In this document: positions 9,720-19,740 of the stretch, one piece after another
Layout: every line of letters begins with the position of its first letter
Position numbering within the stretch: the first letter of the stretch is position 1
Source of the DNA: Pseudomonas sp. B21-040
Lineage (GTDB): Bacteria; Pseudomonadota; Gammaproteobacteria; Pseudomonadales; Pseudomonadaceae
Direction: 5' to 3'
Length of the DNA stretch: 64,000 nucleotides
NCBI RefSeq assembly: GCF_024748695.1
Contig: NZ_CP087176.1
Span: forward strand, 365,501-429,500
Position numbers and translations under genes: made by a program
Notes under the pieces: generated by a model
The model's input: the letters and a program-made list of their open reading frames with translations, nothing else
What the model was told of the DNA's origin: nothing
Databases searched by the model: none

Positions 9720-10523
9720 GTGGATAAAGTTCTGAACTTCAAACAAGGCCGTGTGCCGCTGCTGATCAGCATGCCTCACGCGGGCGTGCGCCTGACCCCG
9801 GCGGTCGAAGCCGGGTTGATTCCCGACGCCCGCAGTCTGCCGGATACCGACTGGCACATTCCGAAGCTTTATGAATTTGCCACGGAACTGGGCGCCAGCA
9901 CCCTGGCCGCCGAGTACTCGCGGTTTGTCATCGACCTGAACCGTCCCTCCGACGACAAGCCTTTGTATGTCGGCGCGACCACGGGCCTGTACCCGGCGAC
10001 GCTGTTCGATGGCATTCCCTTGTTCCGCGAAGGCCTGGAACCGTCGAAAGAAGAGCGCACGACCTGGCTGGAACAGATCTGGACGCCGTATCACACGACA
10101 TTGCAAAACGAGCTGGCACGGCTGAAAGCCGAGTTCGGTTTTGCGTTGCTGTTCGACGCGCACTCGATCCGCTCGATCATCCCGCACTTGTTCGACGGCA
10201 AGCTGCCGGACTTCAACCTCGGCACCTTCAATGGCGCCAGTTGCGATCCTGAGTTGGCCACTCAACTGGAAGCCATTTGCGCGCGCCACGGCGATTACAG
10301 CCATGTGCTGAACGGCCGCTTCAAGGGCGGCCACATCACCCGGCATTACGGCAATCCGGCCGAGAATATCCATGCGGTGCAACTGGAGTTGGGTCAGTGC
10401 ACATATATGGAAGAGTTCGAACCGTTCCGCTATCGCCCGGATCTGGCTGCGCCGACGCAAGTGGTGCTCAAGGAGTTGCTGAAAGGTCTGCTGGATTGGG
10501 GATCTAAAAAATTCTTGAGGTGA
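9720..10523 (+). CDS. hutG: N-formylglutamate deformylase
   Basis: Hydrolyses N-formyl-L-glutamate to glutamate and formate, the last step of the five-step hut route (HutF makes formylglutamate; it must be encoded outside the window). I place the start at the GTG at 9720, ten bases after hutI, because AGGAG lies just upstream and the family N-terminus (DKVLNFKQGRVPLLISMPHAG) follows directly. A longer ATG frame from 9543 would overlap hutI. Protein of 267 aa. Metal-site motifs visible are SMPHAG, DTDWH, LLFDAHS and FKGGHITRHYG. Last gene of the operon. Confidence 0.92.
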   Translation: MDKVLNFKQGRVPLLISMPHAGVRLTPAVEAGLIPDARSLPDTDWHIPKLYEFATELGASTLAAEYSRFVIDLNRPSDDKPLYVGATTGLYPATLFDGIPLFREGLEPSKEERTTWLEQIWTPYHTTLQNELARLKAEFGFALLFDAHSIRSIIPHLFDGKLPDFNLGTFNGASCDPELATQLEAICARHGDYSHVLNGRFKGGHITRHYGNPAENIHAVQLELGQCTYMEEFEPFRYRPDLAAPTQVVLKELLKGLLDWGSKKFLR

Positions 10524-10538
10524 GGTTGGGGGCTGGCA

Positions 10539-11060
10539 TTAAATAATATGTTGGCCCCTGTTTAATAGATTGAAACTTCCAAATACTAGGAAGTAGTCGT
10601 CGGCATATTTACCCCGGAGGCTGAAAGTGCCTGTGATGTTTGTTCTAAGTTCGTCCCATAAATAGGTTATTTCGCCAGCGTCGCCCGGGTAGTTTTCGGT
10701 CGTATCTATCTGATTGTTTTCGTCAGGTATGTTGTCGACGATCTTGAATACGCTACCACTGTTTTTGTTCAGAGCCGGCGGGAGGGCTGCGGGAAGTAGC
10801 TGTTGGTTATCAGCGATTGGCTCTCTTGCGATATTTAGGTGAATTGCAATAACCTCTTTGATGCCCGTCAAGTCACTTGTGGGGCCTTTGTCATTAAAAA
10901 TTTCTTGGAAGGCTTTTATCGTCCAGCATTTGTTCCCTGATAAATCGACGCTTTTTACTATATTTATTTTGTTTGCCTTGAATTCGAAGTCTCCAGATTG
11001 AAGTTTTAAGGTCGCCTTGAACTCTTCAATAGGGATTTGTGATGCAGAAGGTGTGCTCAT
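10539..11060 (-). CDS. Hypothetical protein, AT-rich orphan gene
   Basis: A 173-aa reading frame on the opposite strand to its neighbours, clearly richer in A+T and with codon use unlike the flanking genes. GGAG lies 8-9 bases before the ATG (tggagaattaattatg). The protein has no signal peptide or membrane segment. Charged and beta-prone stretches (KLQSGDFEFKANKINIVKSVDL) lead to an aromatic C-terminal part (GKYADDYFLVFGSFNLLNRG). I recognise no family. Base composition, orientation and the AT-rich upstream region suggest recent acquisition. It is the only gene of this kind in the window. Confidence 0.65.
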   Translation of the reverse strand: MSTPSASQIPIEEFKATLKLQSGDFEFKANKINIVKSVDLSGNKCWTIKAFQEIFNDKGPTSDLTGIKEVIAIHLNIAREPIADNQQLLPAALPPALNKNSGSVFKIVDNIPDENNQIDTTENYPGDAGEITYLWDELRTNITGTFSLRGKYADDYFLVFGSFNLLNRGQHII

Positions 11061-11416
11061 AATTAATTCTCCAGTTTGAAATATTATCGTTGCGGGTGGC
11101 GGCTCCTGTTTGCTTGTTGATTTAATATTTTTCTGGGTTTTTTGTCTGCTGGTACTTTTGACAGTTTTTTATATTGATTGATTATATTGAACTGTCTATA
11201 TGCGCCTTAGGGTGCGTTATCTGAATGTCACCGCCTTGGCTACGGCCATCCGATAAGCCTTGCTGCATTCCCACGCAGAGCGTGGGAAGTCGCCACCGTG
11301 CAAAACACAGTCGCCACAGTTCACTTTTACCTTCTCGACGCTGCGTAATGTTTCGGGCACGGTGCATAAAGACACCGGCCTTCACAATAATCCGCTGCCG
11401 CACGAGAATGCTCTCT
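11061..11416. other. Gene-free stretch, AT-rich then normal, with a solo repeat end
   Basis: Bases 11061-11215 are unusually AT-rich and form the upstream region of the orphan gene on -. They include a small inverted pair gacagtt/aactgtc (about 11158-11200). From about 11216 the composition returns to normal. Bases 11265-11288 match the right terminal repeat of the 3616-3750 element. No supported gene was seen; an open frame from 11225 into the binding-protein gene has no family support before 11408. Confidence 0.6.
11265..11288. repeat. Solo terminal end of the intergenic inverted-repeat family
   Basis: gcattcccacgcagagcgtg and the four bases after it match the right-hand terminal repeat of the element at 3616-3750. 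No left end or inner palindromes were found nearby, so this is a remnant or an isolated half unit at the edge of the accessory patch. Confidence 0.7.
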
Positions 11417-12373
11417 ATGACAAGCCCCAAAGGTCTGTTCACCCGCTGTCTCTCAATCCTCTGCGGCACGGCTCTTCTGAGCACCAGCGTCCTGGCCAGC
11501 GACGATGCTTCCTGCAAAGCCGTGCGCATGGGCGTGGTCAACTGGACCGATGTGATCGCCACCAGTGGCATGGCCGATGTGTTACTCAATGGCCTGGGCT
11601 ACGAAAGCAAGCAAACCAGCGCTGTGCAGCAAATCATCTTCGCCGGCATCCGCGACAAGCGCCTGGACATTTTCCTGGGTTACTGGAAACCGGCGATGGA
11701 CAAAAACATCGCGCCGTTCGTGGCGGCCAACCAAGTGAAAGTCATGGAGAAACCGAGCCTGGCCGATGCTCAGGCCACCCTCGCGGTTCCGGACTACGTG
11801 GCCGCCGCCGGTTTGAAAACCTTTGCCGACATCGCCCGATTCAAAGACCAGCTCGGCGGCAAGATCTACGGCATCGAGCCCGGCAGCGGCGCCAACACCA
11901 CGATCAAAACCATGATCGAGACCAATCACTTTGGCTTGAAGGATTTCAAACTGATTGAATCCGGCGAGGCCGGCATGCTCGCCGCCGTACAGCGTGCAGT
12001 GAATCGCAAGGAGTTCGTGGTGTTCGTCGGCTGGACCCCGCACCCGATGAACATCAACATGAAGATCGACTACCTGACCGGCAGTGAAGACGTCTACGGA
12101 CCGAACGAAGGTTCGGCGACGGTCTCTACGGTCACTTCGCCGGATTACGCTGAACGTTGCCCGAATGTAAATCGCCTGCTGGAGAACCTGACTTTCAGCG
12201 CCTCGCAGGAAAGTCAGTTGATGGTGCCGATCATGGAGCGCAAGACGCCGCAGGATGTCGCCAGGCAGTGGTTGCGCGATCACCCGGAAGATATGCAGCG
12301 TTGGTTGGCGGGTGTCAGCAGTTTTGATGGTAAGGATGGCGTTGCCACCGTTCAGGCCAGTTTGAAAAACTGA
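11417..12373 (+). CDS. Orphan ABC transporter substrate-binding protein, choline/glycine betaine type
   Basis: Periplasmic binding protein of the ChoX/OpuAC family, 318 aa from the ATG at 11417; an ATG at 11408 is also possible. The signal peptide is TSPKGLFTRCLSILCGTALL, with cleavage near VLASDD. Four aromatic positions expected for a quaternary-ammonium cage are present: VVNWTD, GYWKP, VPDYV and GWTPHPMN. No permease or ATPase genes are adjacent, so it is an orphan that must share a transporter encoded elsewhere, as known for CaiX and BetX in pseudomonads. An HSL-type esterase follows after 49 bases. The ligand could be choline, a betaine or carnitine; the sequence does not decide. Confidence 0.82.
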   Translation: MTSPKGLFTRCLSILCGTALLSTSVLASDDASCKAVRMGVVNWTDVIATSGMADVLLNGLGYESKQTSAVQQIIFAGIRDKRLDIFLGYWKPAMDKNIAPFVAANQVKVMEKPSLADAQATLAVPDYVAAAGLKTFADIARFKDQLGGKIYGIEPGSGANTTIKTMIETNHFGLKDFKLIESGEAGMLAAVQRAVNRKEFVVFVGWTPHPMNINMKIDYLTGSEDVYGPNEGSATVSTVTSPDYAERCPNVNRLLENLTFSASQESQLMVPIMERKTPQDVARQWLRDHPEDMQRWLAGVSSFDGKDGVATVQASLKN

Positions 12374-12422
12374 ATTCAAATGTTGCTCTCCTTAAACCGC
12401 TGAACGGACTGGCACCAGGCTC

Positions 12423-13340
12423 ATGGCTCCTTACCCGCTTTCCGAACAGATGACGGCATTCGTCGAGACAACCGTCAGCTTCAACAGCACCGACAGCAGC
12501 CTCGAGGGTTTGCGTCGGGCCTACAGCGAGATGTGCCGGGCGTTTACTCCGCCACGTCCTGAAGGGCTTTATGTGCTTGATGTCGAGCTGGCGGGCGTGG
12601 CGATCAGGTCCTACCAGCCGCACGCCTCATCGTCGTCCGAGGCTTGCCCGTGCATTGTGTATCTGCACGGTGGTGGGTGGGTGGTGGGGGATCTGGATTC
12701 CCACGACTTCATCTGCGCCGAGCTCGCATCAACCCTCGGTGTATTGGTCATCGCGGTTGATTACCGCCTGGCGCCGGAGCATCCGTTTCCGGCGGCGTTC
12801 GATGATTGCATCAAGGTCTGGCGGGCGTTGCGTACGGGGCCATTCCGGCTTGATCCTGCGCGGACGCTGGTGATGGGGGACAGCGCGGGCGGCAACCTGG
12901 CCGCTGCATTATGTCTGGCGCTGCGGGATGCTCGCGAGCCATTGCCTGCTGCGCAGATTCTGGTCTATCCGGGACTGGGTGGCGGTGATCAGTTGCCATC
13001 GCGCGGCGAATGCATCGACGCGCCGTTGCTCAGCAGCAGCGATGTGGATTGTTATCACGCGCTGTACCTGCATGGCACCCGACATCCGGGGGCCTATGCC
13101 ATGCCACTGCTCGCCGGACACTTCAGTGGTCTACCACCGGCATTGATCGCCGTTGCGCAGTTCGATCCGCTGCGCGATGACGGCGTGCTCTACGCCGAGC
13201 AACTGGAAGCCGCCGGTGTGGACACCACGCTGTACTACGGCGAGGGGCTGGTTCATGGTTGTTTGCGCGCGCGCGCTCAAGTCGCCGAGGTCGATGCGCT
13301 CTATGAAACACTGCTCGGGTTTTTGGCTGACAAGTTGTGA
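12423..13340 (+). CDS. Alpha/beta hydrolase, hormone-sensitive-lipase (fold-3) family esterase
   Basis: Cytosolic esterase of 305 aa with no signal peptide. The oxyanion-hole motif HGGGW is at residues 82-86 and the nucleophile elbow GDSAGG has Ser154. The likely acid is in AQFDPLRDDG and the His in GLVHGC. DYRLAPEHPFPAAFDD is the family's hallmark between them. It follows an orphan quaternary-amine-type binding protein, which raises the possibility that it cleaves choline or carnitine esters brought in by that protein. This is inference from neighbourhood only; HSL esterases accept many short-chain esters. Confidence 0.85.
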   Translation: MAPYPLSEQMTAFVETTVSFNSTDSSLEGLRRAYSEMCRAFTPPRPEGLYVLDVELAGVAIRSYQPHASSSSEACPCIVYLHGGGWVVGDLDSHDFICAELASTLGVLVIAVDYRLAPEHPFPAAFDDCIKVWRALRTGPFRLDPARTLVMGDSAGGNLAAALCLALRDAREPLPAAQILVYPGLGGGDQLPSRGECIDAPLLSSSDVDCYHALYLHGTRHPGAYAMPLLAGHFSGLPPALIAVAQFDPLRDDGVLYAEQLEAAGVDTTLYYGEGLVHGCLRARAQVAEVDALYETLLGFLADKL

Positions 13341-13445
13341 CGCTGCACGGGGCATGCTCATTGACGTAATTCGGGTTTATGATGCCGGACGGCAGAATAA
13401 TAGAAGTCCCCCCAGGGATGACCTCGACCCCTTACGGAGCGCGCA

Positions 13446-14417
13446 ATGCAGACTTTGTACCCGCAGATCAAACCCCACGCCCGGCACGATCTGGCCGTCG
13501 ATGACACCCACACCCTCTACGTCGACGAAAGCGGTTCACCGGAAGGTTTGCCGGTGGTGTTTATCCACGGCGGCCCCGGTGCCGGGTGTGATGCCCAAAG
13601 CCGTCGGTATTTCGATCCAAACCTGTATCGCATCGTTACCTTTGACCAGCGCGGCTGCGGTCGCTCCACCCCCCACGCCAGCCTCGAAAACAACACCACC
13701 TGGGATCTGGTCGCCGACCTTGAGCGAATTCGCCAGCATCTGGGCATCGACAAGTGGGTGCTGTTTGGCGGCTCCTGGGGGTCGACCCTGGCGTTGGCCT
13801 ACGCGCAAACCCACCCAGAGCGTGTACACGGTCTGATCCTGCGCGGGATTTTTCTCTGCCGCCCACAGGAAATCGAGTGGTTCTACCAGGCGGGCGCCAG
13901 CCGTCTGTTCCCGGACTACTGGCAGGACTACGTTGCGCCGATCCCGATGGACGAGCGCGATGATTTGCTCAGCGCTTTCCACAAGCGCCTGACTGGCAAT
14001 GACCAGATTGCCCAGATGCACGCGGCCAAGGCCTGGTCCCTCTGGGAAGGCCGGACCGCCACCCTGCGTCCGAACCCGCTGGTGGTCGATCGCTTCTCGG
14101 AGCCGCAGCGTGCATTGTCGATTGCTCGCATCGAATGTCATTACTTCACCAACAATGCGTTCCTTGAGCCTAACCAGTTGATTCGTGACATGGGCAAGAT
14201 TGCCCATTTGCCCGGTGTGATCGTTCACGGTCGCTACGATGTGATCTGTCCGTTGGATAACGCTTGGGAATTGCACCAGAATTGGCCGAACAGTGAATTG
14301 CAGGTCATCCGGGACGCCGGCCATGCTGCCTCCGAACCGGGTATCACTGATGCGCTGGTGCGAGCCGCCAACCAGATGGCGCGCCGCTTGCTCGACCTGC
14401 CGCCTGAAGAAGCATGA
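13446..14417 (+). CDS. pip: Proline iminopeptidase
   Basis: Releases N-terminal proline from peptides (peptidase S33), cytosolic, 323 aa. Visible motifs are the oxyanion loop HGGPGAG (41-47), the nucleophile elbow GGSWGS (Ser110), the Asp in [10 protein letters not shown] and the His in [10 protein letters not shown]. The N-terminal [11 protein letters not shown]...[15 protein letters not shown] is typical of proteobacterial Pip. ACGGAG precedes the ATG. The stop overlaps the dtd start by four bases (ATGA), so the two are coupled, an arrangement conserved in Pseudomonas. Confidence 0.92.
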   Translation: MQTLYPQIKPHARHDLAVDDTHTLYVDESGSPEGLPVVFIHGGPGAGCDAQSRRYFDPNLYRIVTFDQRGCGRSTPHASLENNTTWDLVADLERIRQHLGIDKWVLFGGSWGSTLALAYAQTHPERVHGLILRGIFLCRPQEIEWFYQAGASRLFPDYWQDYVAPIPMDERDDLLSAFHKRLTGNDQIAQMHAAKAWSLWEGRTATLRPNPLVVDRFSEPQRALSIARIECHYFTNNAFLEPNQLIRDMGKIAHLPGVIVHGRYDVICPLDNAWELHQNWPNSELQVIRDAGHAASEPGITDALVRAANQMARRLLDLPPEEA

Positions 14418-14851
14418 AGGGTTTGCTCCAGCGCGTACGGGGTGCGCGAGTCGAGGTCGCGGGCGAGGTGGTGGGAGCGGTCGACCAGGGGTTGCTGGTG
14501 CTGGTCGCGGTTGAGCCCGAGGACACTCGGGCCAGCGCCGACAAACTTCTTAATAAGCTGCTTAACTATCGGGTGTTCAGCGACGCCGAGGGCAAGATGA
14601 ATCTCTCCCTGGCGGATGTCGGCGGCGGGTTGCTGCTGGTCTCACAGTTCACCTTGGCTGCCGACACCAAAAGCGGGTTGCGCCCGAGTTTTTCGACCGC
14701 GGCGCCTCCGGCCTTGGGCGAGGAGCTTTTCGACTATCTATTAGGCAAAGCGAAACAGGTGCATGGCACAGTGGCATCAGGTAGATTCGGCGCGGATATG
14801 CAGGTGCACCTGGTCAACGATGGCCCGGTCACCTTCCTGTTACAGACCTGA
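14414..14851 (+). CDS. dtd: D-aminoacyl-tRNA deacylase
   Basis: Hydrolyses D-amino acids (and glycine from mischarged tRNA-Ala) off tRNA; cytosolic homodimer, 145 aa. The two DTD motifs are present: SQFTLAADT in the middle and NDGPVT (NxGPxT, with the Gly-cisPro pair) near the C-terminus. Starts inside the end of pip (ATGA overlap). No terminator was seen directly after it. Confidence 0.95.
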   Translation: MKGLLQRVRGARVEVAGEVVGAVDQGLLVLVAVEPEDTRASADKLLNKLLNYRVFSDAEGKMNLSLADVGGGLLLVSQFTLAADTKSGLRPSFSTAAPPALGEELFDYLLGKAKQVHGTVASGRFGADMQVHLVNDGPVTFLLQT

Positions 14852-15172
14852 AAGCGCTTGAAACAACTTTTTAAGGGCTTTTCGACTGAAAACAGGCGTT
14901 TTACGCGAGAAATACTTTGTTGCGCCTGATGCGTTGTAACGCGGCCTACTAGATAATCGCGCGCTACGGGGATCGGCGTTCGTTGGTCCATTTTGACTTA
15001 GGTAGAGACTTGTCCTGGACCGTTTGGGGAATCATTTAGCCCCATCGGAGTCGGAACAATGCTCGCCAACTTGGCAAGAGTGGTTTGCAAGATCGGTTTT
15101 TTCAGGCCGTTGATCGTGCAAATCCTTTAACTGGCCGTTGGTTTTTTGATCTGTTTTCGGCGAGGGTTGCTC
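14852..15172. other. opgG upstream region without a gene
   Basis: About 320 bases between dtd and opgG. No supported gene was found. The middle part holds small self-complementary stretches (ggggaatcatttagcccc at about 15027; gccaacttggc at about 15066) that could fold in a long opgG leader. An actagataatcg stretch near 14948 resembles a -10 box, but I could not match a convincing -35 to it. Confidence 0.4.
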
Positions 15173-16987
15173 GTGATTGTTAGTCCCTGTAATGCACCAA
15201 AATTGACTGCCAAACGGTTCCGAAGCGCTCTGGTAGCGGGCTCTGCACTGCTCTGCCTGTTCAGCGCCGGCCAGCTTTGGGCATTCAATCTGGATGACGT
15301 GTCGGTCAAGGCAAAAGAGTTGGCCGCGCAAAAATACGAAGCTCCGCGCAGTAACCTGCCGAACGAGTTCCGCGATATGAAATTCGCGGACTATCAGAAA
15401 ATTCGTTTCCTGACCGAAAAAGCCGAATGGGCGGATCAGAAAACCCCGTTCAAGCTGTCGTTCTATCACCAGGGTATGCATTTCGATACGCCGGTGAAAA
15501 TCAACGAAATCACAGCTAACTCCGTCGAAGAGATCAAGTACGACCCGACTCGTTTCGATTTTGGCGATGTGAAATTCGATCCTAAAGCCACCGAACAACT
15601 GGGTTATGCCGGTTTCCGGGTGCTGTACCCGATCAACAAGGCTGACAAGCAAGACGAAATCATGACCATGCTCGGCGCGAGCTACTTCCGCGTCGTCGGC
15701 AAGGGTCACGTCTATGGCTTGTCCGCGCGCGGCATGGCGATTGATACCGCATTGCCATCGGGCGAAGAGTTCCCGCGTTTCACCGAATTCTGGATTCAAC
15801 AGCCGAAGCCGGGCGACAAGCACCTGGTGATTTTCGCCCTGCTGGATTCGCCGCGTGCCACCGGCGCCTATCGCCTGACCCTGCGTCCGGGCAGCGACAC
15901 CATTGTCGACGTCAAGGCGCAGATGTTCCTGCGTGACAAGGTCGGCAAGCTGGGTATCGCTCCATTGACCAGCATGTATCTGTTCGGCGCCAACCAGCCA
16001 TCGAAAGTGCTGAACTATCGTCGCGAATTGCACGATTCCAGCGGCCTGGCGATTCATGCCGGCAACGGCGAATGGATCTGGCGTCCATTGAACAACCCCA
16101 AGCACCTGTCGGTGAGCAACTTCTCGGTCGAGAACCCGCGTGGCTTCGGTCTGCTGCAGCGTGGCCGCGACTTCAGTCACTACGAAGACCTCGACGACCG
16201 CTACGACAAGCGCCCAAGCGCCTGGATCGAGCCGAAGGGTGACTGGGGCAAAGGTACCGTGGATCTGGTTGAGATTCCGACCGCCGACGAAACCAACGAC
16301 AATATCGTTGCTTTCTGGAACCCGGAAAAACTGCCAGAACCTGGCCAGCCGCTCGATGTTGCCTATCGCCTGCACTGGACCATGGATGAATCCGCAATCC
16401 ACGCCCCCGACAGCGCCTGGGTCAGCCAGACCCTGCGCTCCACCGGTGACGTTAAACAGTCCAACCTGATTCGTCAGCCGGACGGTAGCGTGGCTTATCT
16501 GGTGGACTTCGAAGGCCCGTCCCTGGCGGCATTGCCTCCGGAAGCGGACGTTCGCAGCCAGGTCAGCGTTGGCGACAATGCCGAACTGGTCGAAAACAGC
16601 GTGCGTTACAACCCTGAAACCAAGGGCTGGCGCCTGACGCTGCGCATGAAGATCAAGGACCCGGGCAAGGCCACCGAAATGCGTGCGGCCCTGGTCCAGA
16701 ACATCGTGCCGGCTGACCTGGCCAAAACGTCGCTTCCAGCGTCGAATTCGTCTGTCGCCAAGGCCGACAAGGTTGCCGCCAAGCAACAAGAGAAAGCGGA
16801 CAAGGAAGCCAAGCAAGCAGAAGCCAAGCAGGCTGATGCCAAGCCAGTTGCAGATGCCAAGGACAAGGCCAACAAAGACGCCAAGCAGCCTGTTGCTGCC
16901 GACGCGGCCCCAGCCACACCGGAATCGGCGCCGACTGAAGAAGTCCTGACCGAGACCTGGAGCTACCAGTTGCCTGCCGATGAGTAA
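15173..16987 (+). CDS. opgG: Periplasmic glucan biosynthesis protein OpgG (MdoG)
   Basis: Needed for branching of osmoregulated periplasmic glucans, acting in the periplasm beside OpgH. I choose the GTG at 15173 (GAGGG six bases upstream; begins [10 protein letters not shown]) over a TTG at 15146. A signal peptide with hydrophobic core [13 protein letters not shown] and cleavage after LWA precedes FNLDDV. The body matches the family ([34 protein letters not shown]-like region). Between about residues 530 and 590 lies an Ala/Lys-rich linker ([12 protein letters not shown] units), longer than in the enterobacterial protein, before a conserved end [11 protein letters not shown]. Overlaps opgH by 8 bases. 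Confidence 0.92.
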   Translation: MIVSPCNAPKLTAKRFRSALVAGSALLCLFSAGQLWAFNLDDVSVKAKELAAQKYEAPRSNLPNEFRDMKFADYQKIRFLTEKAEWADQKTPFKLSFYHQGMHFDTPVKINEITANSVEEIKYDPTRFDFGDVKFDPKATEQLGYAGFRVLYPINKADKQDEIMTMLGASYFRVVGKGHVYGLSARGMAIDTALPSGEEFPRFTEFWIQQPKPGDKHLVIFALLDSPRATGAYRLTLRPGSDTIVDVKAQMFLRDKVGKLGIAPLTSMYLFGANQPSKVLNYRRELHDSSGLAIHAGNGEWIWRPLNNPKHLSVSNFSVENPRGFGLLQRGRDFSHYEDLDDRYDKRPSAWIEPKGDWGKGTVDLVEIPTADETNDNIVAFWNPEKLPEPGQPLDVAYRLHWTMDESAIHAPDSAWVSQTLRSTGDVKQSNLIRQPDGSVAYLVDFEGPSLAALPPEADVRSQVSVGDNAELVENSVRYNPETKGWRLTLRMKIKDPGKATEMRAALVQNIVPADLAKTSLPASNSSVAKADKVAAKQQEKADKEAKQAEAKQADAKPVADAKDKANKDAKQPVAADAAPATPESAPTEEVLTETWSYQLPADE

Positions 16988-19550
16988 TTCTCAAGTACAG
17001 CCAGAGTCGCTTTCCGAGTATCTGGCGCATTTACCGATGACCGACGAGCAGCGCGCGGAACTTGCGGGCTGCCAGTCCTTCAGCGAGTTGCACCAGCGTC
17101 TGTCGTCCTCCACGTTCGACGCACCGACCGAAGCAGCTCAAGCTTCGGTAGGCCGCCGCTTGACTCTGAACACCGCTGAAGAGCTGGAAGAAGCGGAAAT
17201 GCTGGCGGTCGACGCCAGTGGCCGGGTATGCCTCAAGGCCACCCCGCCGATCCGTAGGACCAAAGTTGTGCCGGAGCCTTGGCGCACCAACATTCTGGTG
17301 CGTGGCTGGCGGCGTCTGACCGGTCGTACCAATCCGCCGGCTCCGCCGAAAGATGAACGCGTGTTGCCGGCTGCCCGCTGGCGGACCGTTGGTTCGATCC
17401 GTCGCTACATTCTGCTGGTGCTGATGCTCGGCCAGACCATCGTTGCCGGCTGGTACATGAAAGGCATCATGCCGTACCAGGGCTGGTCGTTCGTCGACCT
17501 CAACGAAGTGTTGCATCAACCGCTGCTGCAAACGGCCACGCAAGTGCTGCCGTATGCATTGCAAACCAGCATCCTGATTCTGTTCGGGATTCTGTTCTGC
17601 TGGGTATCGGCCGGTTTCTGGACCGCGCTGATGGGTTTCCTCGAGCTGCTCACCGGTCACGACAAATACCGCATTTCCGGCGCCAGCGCCGGCAATGAAC
17701 CGATTCCGAAGGATGCGCGCACCGCACTGGTGATGCCGATCTGCAACGAAGACGTGCCACGGGTGTTTGCCGGTTTGCGCGCGACGTTCGAGTCGGTTGC
17801 GGCCACGGGTGACCTGGATCGCTTCGACTTCTTCGTCCTCAGCGACAGTAACGACGCCGACATTTGCGTCGCCGAGCAGCAAGCCTGGCTGGACGTTTGT
17901 CGCGAAGCCAAAGGCTTCGGCAAGATCTTCTATCGTCGCCGTCGCCGTCGCGTCAAACGCAAGAGCGGCAACCTTGACGACTTCTGCCGTCGCTGGGGCG
18001 GTGACTACAAGTACATGGTCGTGCTCGACGCTGACTCCGTCATGAGCGGCGAGTGCCTGACCAGTCTGGTGCGCTTGATGGAAGCCACGCCGGATGCCGG
18101 GATCATCCAGACCGCGCCGCGTGCGTCGGGCATGGACACCCTGTATGCGCGCATGCAGCAGTTTGCGACTCGCGTGTATGGCCCGTTGTTCACGGCTGGC
18201 CTGCACTTCTGGCAGTTGGGCGAATCCCACTACTGGGGTCACAACGCGATCATCCGCATGAAGCCGTTCATCGAGCACTGCGCCTTGGCGCCGTTGCCTG
18301 GTAAAGGGGCTTTCGCCGGTGCAATTCTGTCCCACGACTTCGTTGAAGCCGCGCTGATGCGCCGTGCCGGCTGGGGCGTGTGGATTGCCTACGATTTGCC
18401 GGGCAGCTACGAAGAGTTGCCGCCGAACCTGCTGGACGAACTCAAGCGTGACCGTCGCTGGTGCCACGGTAACCTGATGAACTTCCGTCTGTTCCTGGTC
18501 AAAGGCATGCACCCGGTTCACCGGGCGGTATTCCTGACCGGTGTGATGTCTTATCTGTCGGCGCCGTTGTGGTTCTTCTTCCTCGTGCTGTCGACAGCAT
18601 TGCTGGCGGTCAACACGCTGATGGAACCGCAGTACTTCATGGAGCCGCGACAGCTGTATCCGCTGTGGCCGCAATGGCATCCGGACAAGGCCGTGGCGCT
18701 GTTCTCCACGACCGTCGTGCTGCTGTTCCTGCCGAAGCTGCTGAGCATCATCCTGATCTGGGCCAAAGGCGCGAAAGAGTTCGGCGGCAAGTTCAAGGTG
18801 ACCCTGTCGATGTTGCTGGAGATGTTGTTCTCCATGTTGCTGGCGCCGGTGCGGATGATTTTCCACACCCGTTTCGTCCTCGCCGCGTTCCTCGGCTGGG
18901 CGGCGACCTGGAACTCGCCACAACGTGACGACGACTCCACGCCGTGGAGCGAAGCGGTCAAGCGCCATGGTCCGCAAACCTTGCTGGGCTTCTTCTGGGC
19001 CTTGCTGGTGATCTGGCTGAACCCGAGCTTCCTGTGGTGGCTGGTGCCAATCGTGGGTTCGTTGATGCTGTCGATCCCGGTGTCCGTGATCTCCAGCCGT
19101 GTTGGCCTGGGCCTGAAGTCCCGTGACGAGAGCCTGTTCCTGATCCCTGAGGAATACAATCCGCCACAGGCGCTGCTGGCCACAGACCAGTACACCCACG
19201 AAAACCGTTATCACGCACTCAAAGACGGCTTCATCCGGTCAGTGGTCGACCCGCAGCAGAACGCCCTGGCGTGCTCGCTGGCGACGTCGCGTCACGGCCA
19301 GGCCGAGCCGATCGAGTGGCTGCGGATCGAGCGGGTGCGTCATGCATTGAAAGTCGGGCCTGACGGCCTGAACAACAATGAGCGCGTGCAACTGCTGAGC
19401 GACCCGGTGGCATTGGCTCGTCTGCATGAGCAGATCTGGAGTGAAGGTCACGCAGAGTGGTTGCAAGCCTGGCGTACATCGGTGAAATCCGATCCCCATG
19501 CGCCGCTGCTGCCGCTCAAGCCGCTGAGCGCACAGCCTCAGTTGGCATAA
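16980..19550 (+). CDS. opgH: Glucans biosynthesis glucosyltransferase OpgH (MdoH)
   Basis: Inner-membrane family 2 glycosyltransferase that polymerises beta-1,2-linked glucose from UDP-glucose and exports it for periplasmic glucans; 856 aa. A cytoplasmic N-terminal region and two membrane segments (about residues 135-220) precede the catalytic domain with [30 protein letters not shown] and the Q/RxxRW-type motif DRRWCHGN. A block of C-terminal membrane helices follows. The [13 protein letters not shown] stretch is characteristic of the family. Translationally coupled to opgG and ended by a clear terminator. Confidence 0.95.
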   Translation: MSNSQVQPESLSEYLAHLPMTDEQRAELAGCQSFSELHQRLSSSTFDAPTEAAQASVGRRLTLNTAEELEEAEMLAVDASGRVCLKATPPIRRTKVVPEPWRTNILVRGWRRLTGRTNPPAPPKDERVLPAARWRTVGSIRRYILLVLMLGQTIVAGWYMKGIMPYQGWSFVDLNEVLHQPLLQTATQVLPYALQTSILILFGILFCWVSAGFWTALMGFLELLTGHDKYRISGASAGNEPIPKDARTALVMPICNEDVPRVFAGLRATFESVAATGDLDRFDFFVLSDSNDADICVAEQQAWLDVCREAKGFGKIFYRRRRRRVKRKSGNLDDFCRRWGGDYKYMVVLDADSVMSGECLTSLVRLMEATPDAGIIQTAPRASGMDTLYARMQQFATRVYGPLFTAGLHFWQLGESHYWGHNAIIRMKPFIEHCALAPLPGKGAFAGAILSHDFVEAALMRRAGWGVWIAYDLPGSYEELPPNLLDELKRDRRWCHGNLMNFRLFLVKGMHPVHRAVFLTGVMSYLSAPLWFFFLVLSTALLAVNTLMEPQYFMEPRQLYPLWPQWHPDKAVALFSTTVVLLFLPKLLSIILIWAKGAKEFGGKFKVTLSMLLEMLFSMLLAPVRMIFHTRFVLAAFLGWAATWNSPQRDDDSTPWSEAVKRHGPQTLLGFFWALLVIWLNPSFLWWLVPIVGSLMLSIPVSVISSRVGLGLKSRDESLFLIPEEYNPPQALLATDQYTHENRYHALKDGFIRSVVDPQQNALACSLATSRHGQAEPIEWLRIERVRHALKVGPDGLNNNERVQLLSDPVALARLHEQIWSEGHAEWLQAWRTSVKSDPHAPLLPLKPLSAQPQLA

Positions 19551-19551
19551 C

Positions 19552-19584
19552 AAAAAACCCCGCTCATCAAGCGGGGTTTTTTTT
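19552..19584 (+). terminator. Rho-independent terminator after opgH
   Basis: ccccgct-catca-agcgggg hairpin (19558-19576) followed by eight T residues, starting within a few bases of the opgH stop codon; an A-run precedes it, so it could work in both directions. Confidence 0.9.
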
Positions 19585-19740
19585 GCCTGATCGTTTGCAA
19601 GCCCTTGTGCAAACGGACGAGTACGTTAGGATCCGTCCCCGAATTGGTGCGCCCGGATAATTTTTGTCCACATGGCTACGTTTCCTGAGGGAGACGGCCG
19701 TTTGCGCGCCTCACACCGCAATGGTTTTGGGGACATGATG

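Noticed and set aside
15032..19214. Long - frames opposite opgG and opgH (594 and 727 codons)
   Set aside because: Shadows of the two well-supported + genes, produced by GC-rich codon bias; no start or ribosome-binding support and no domain.
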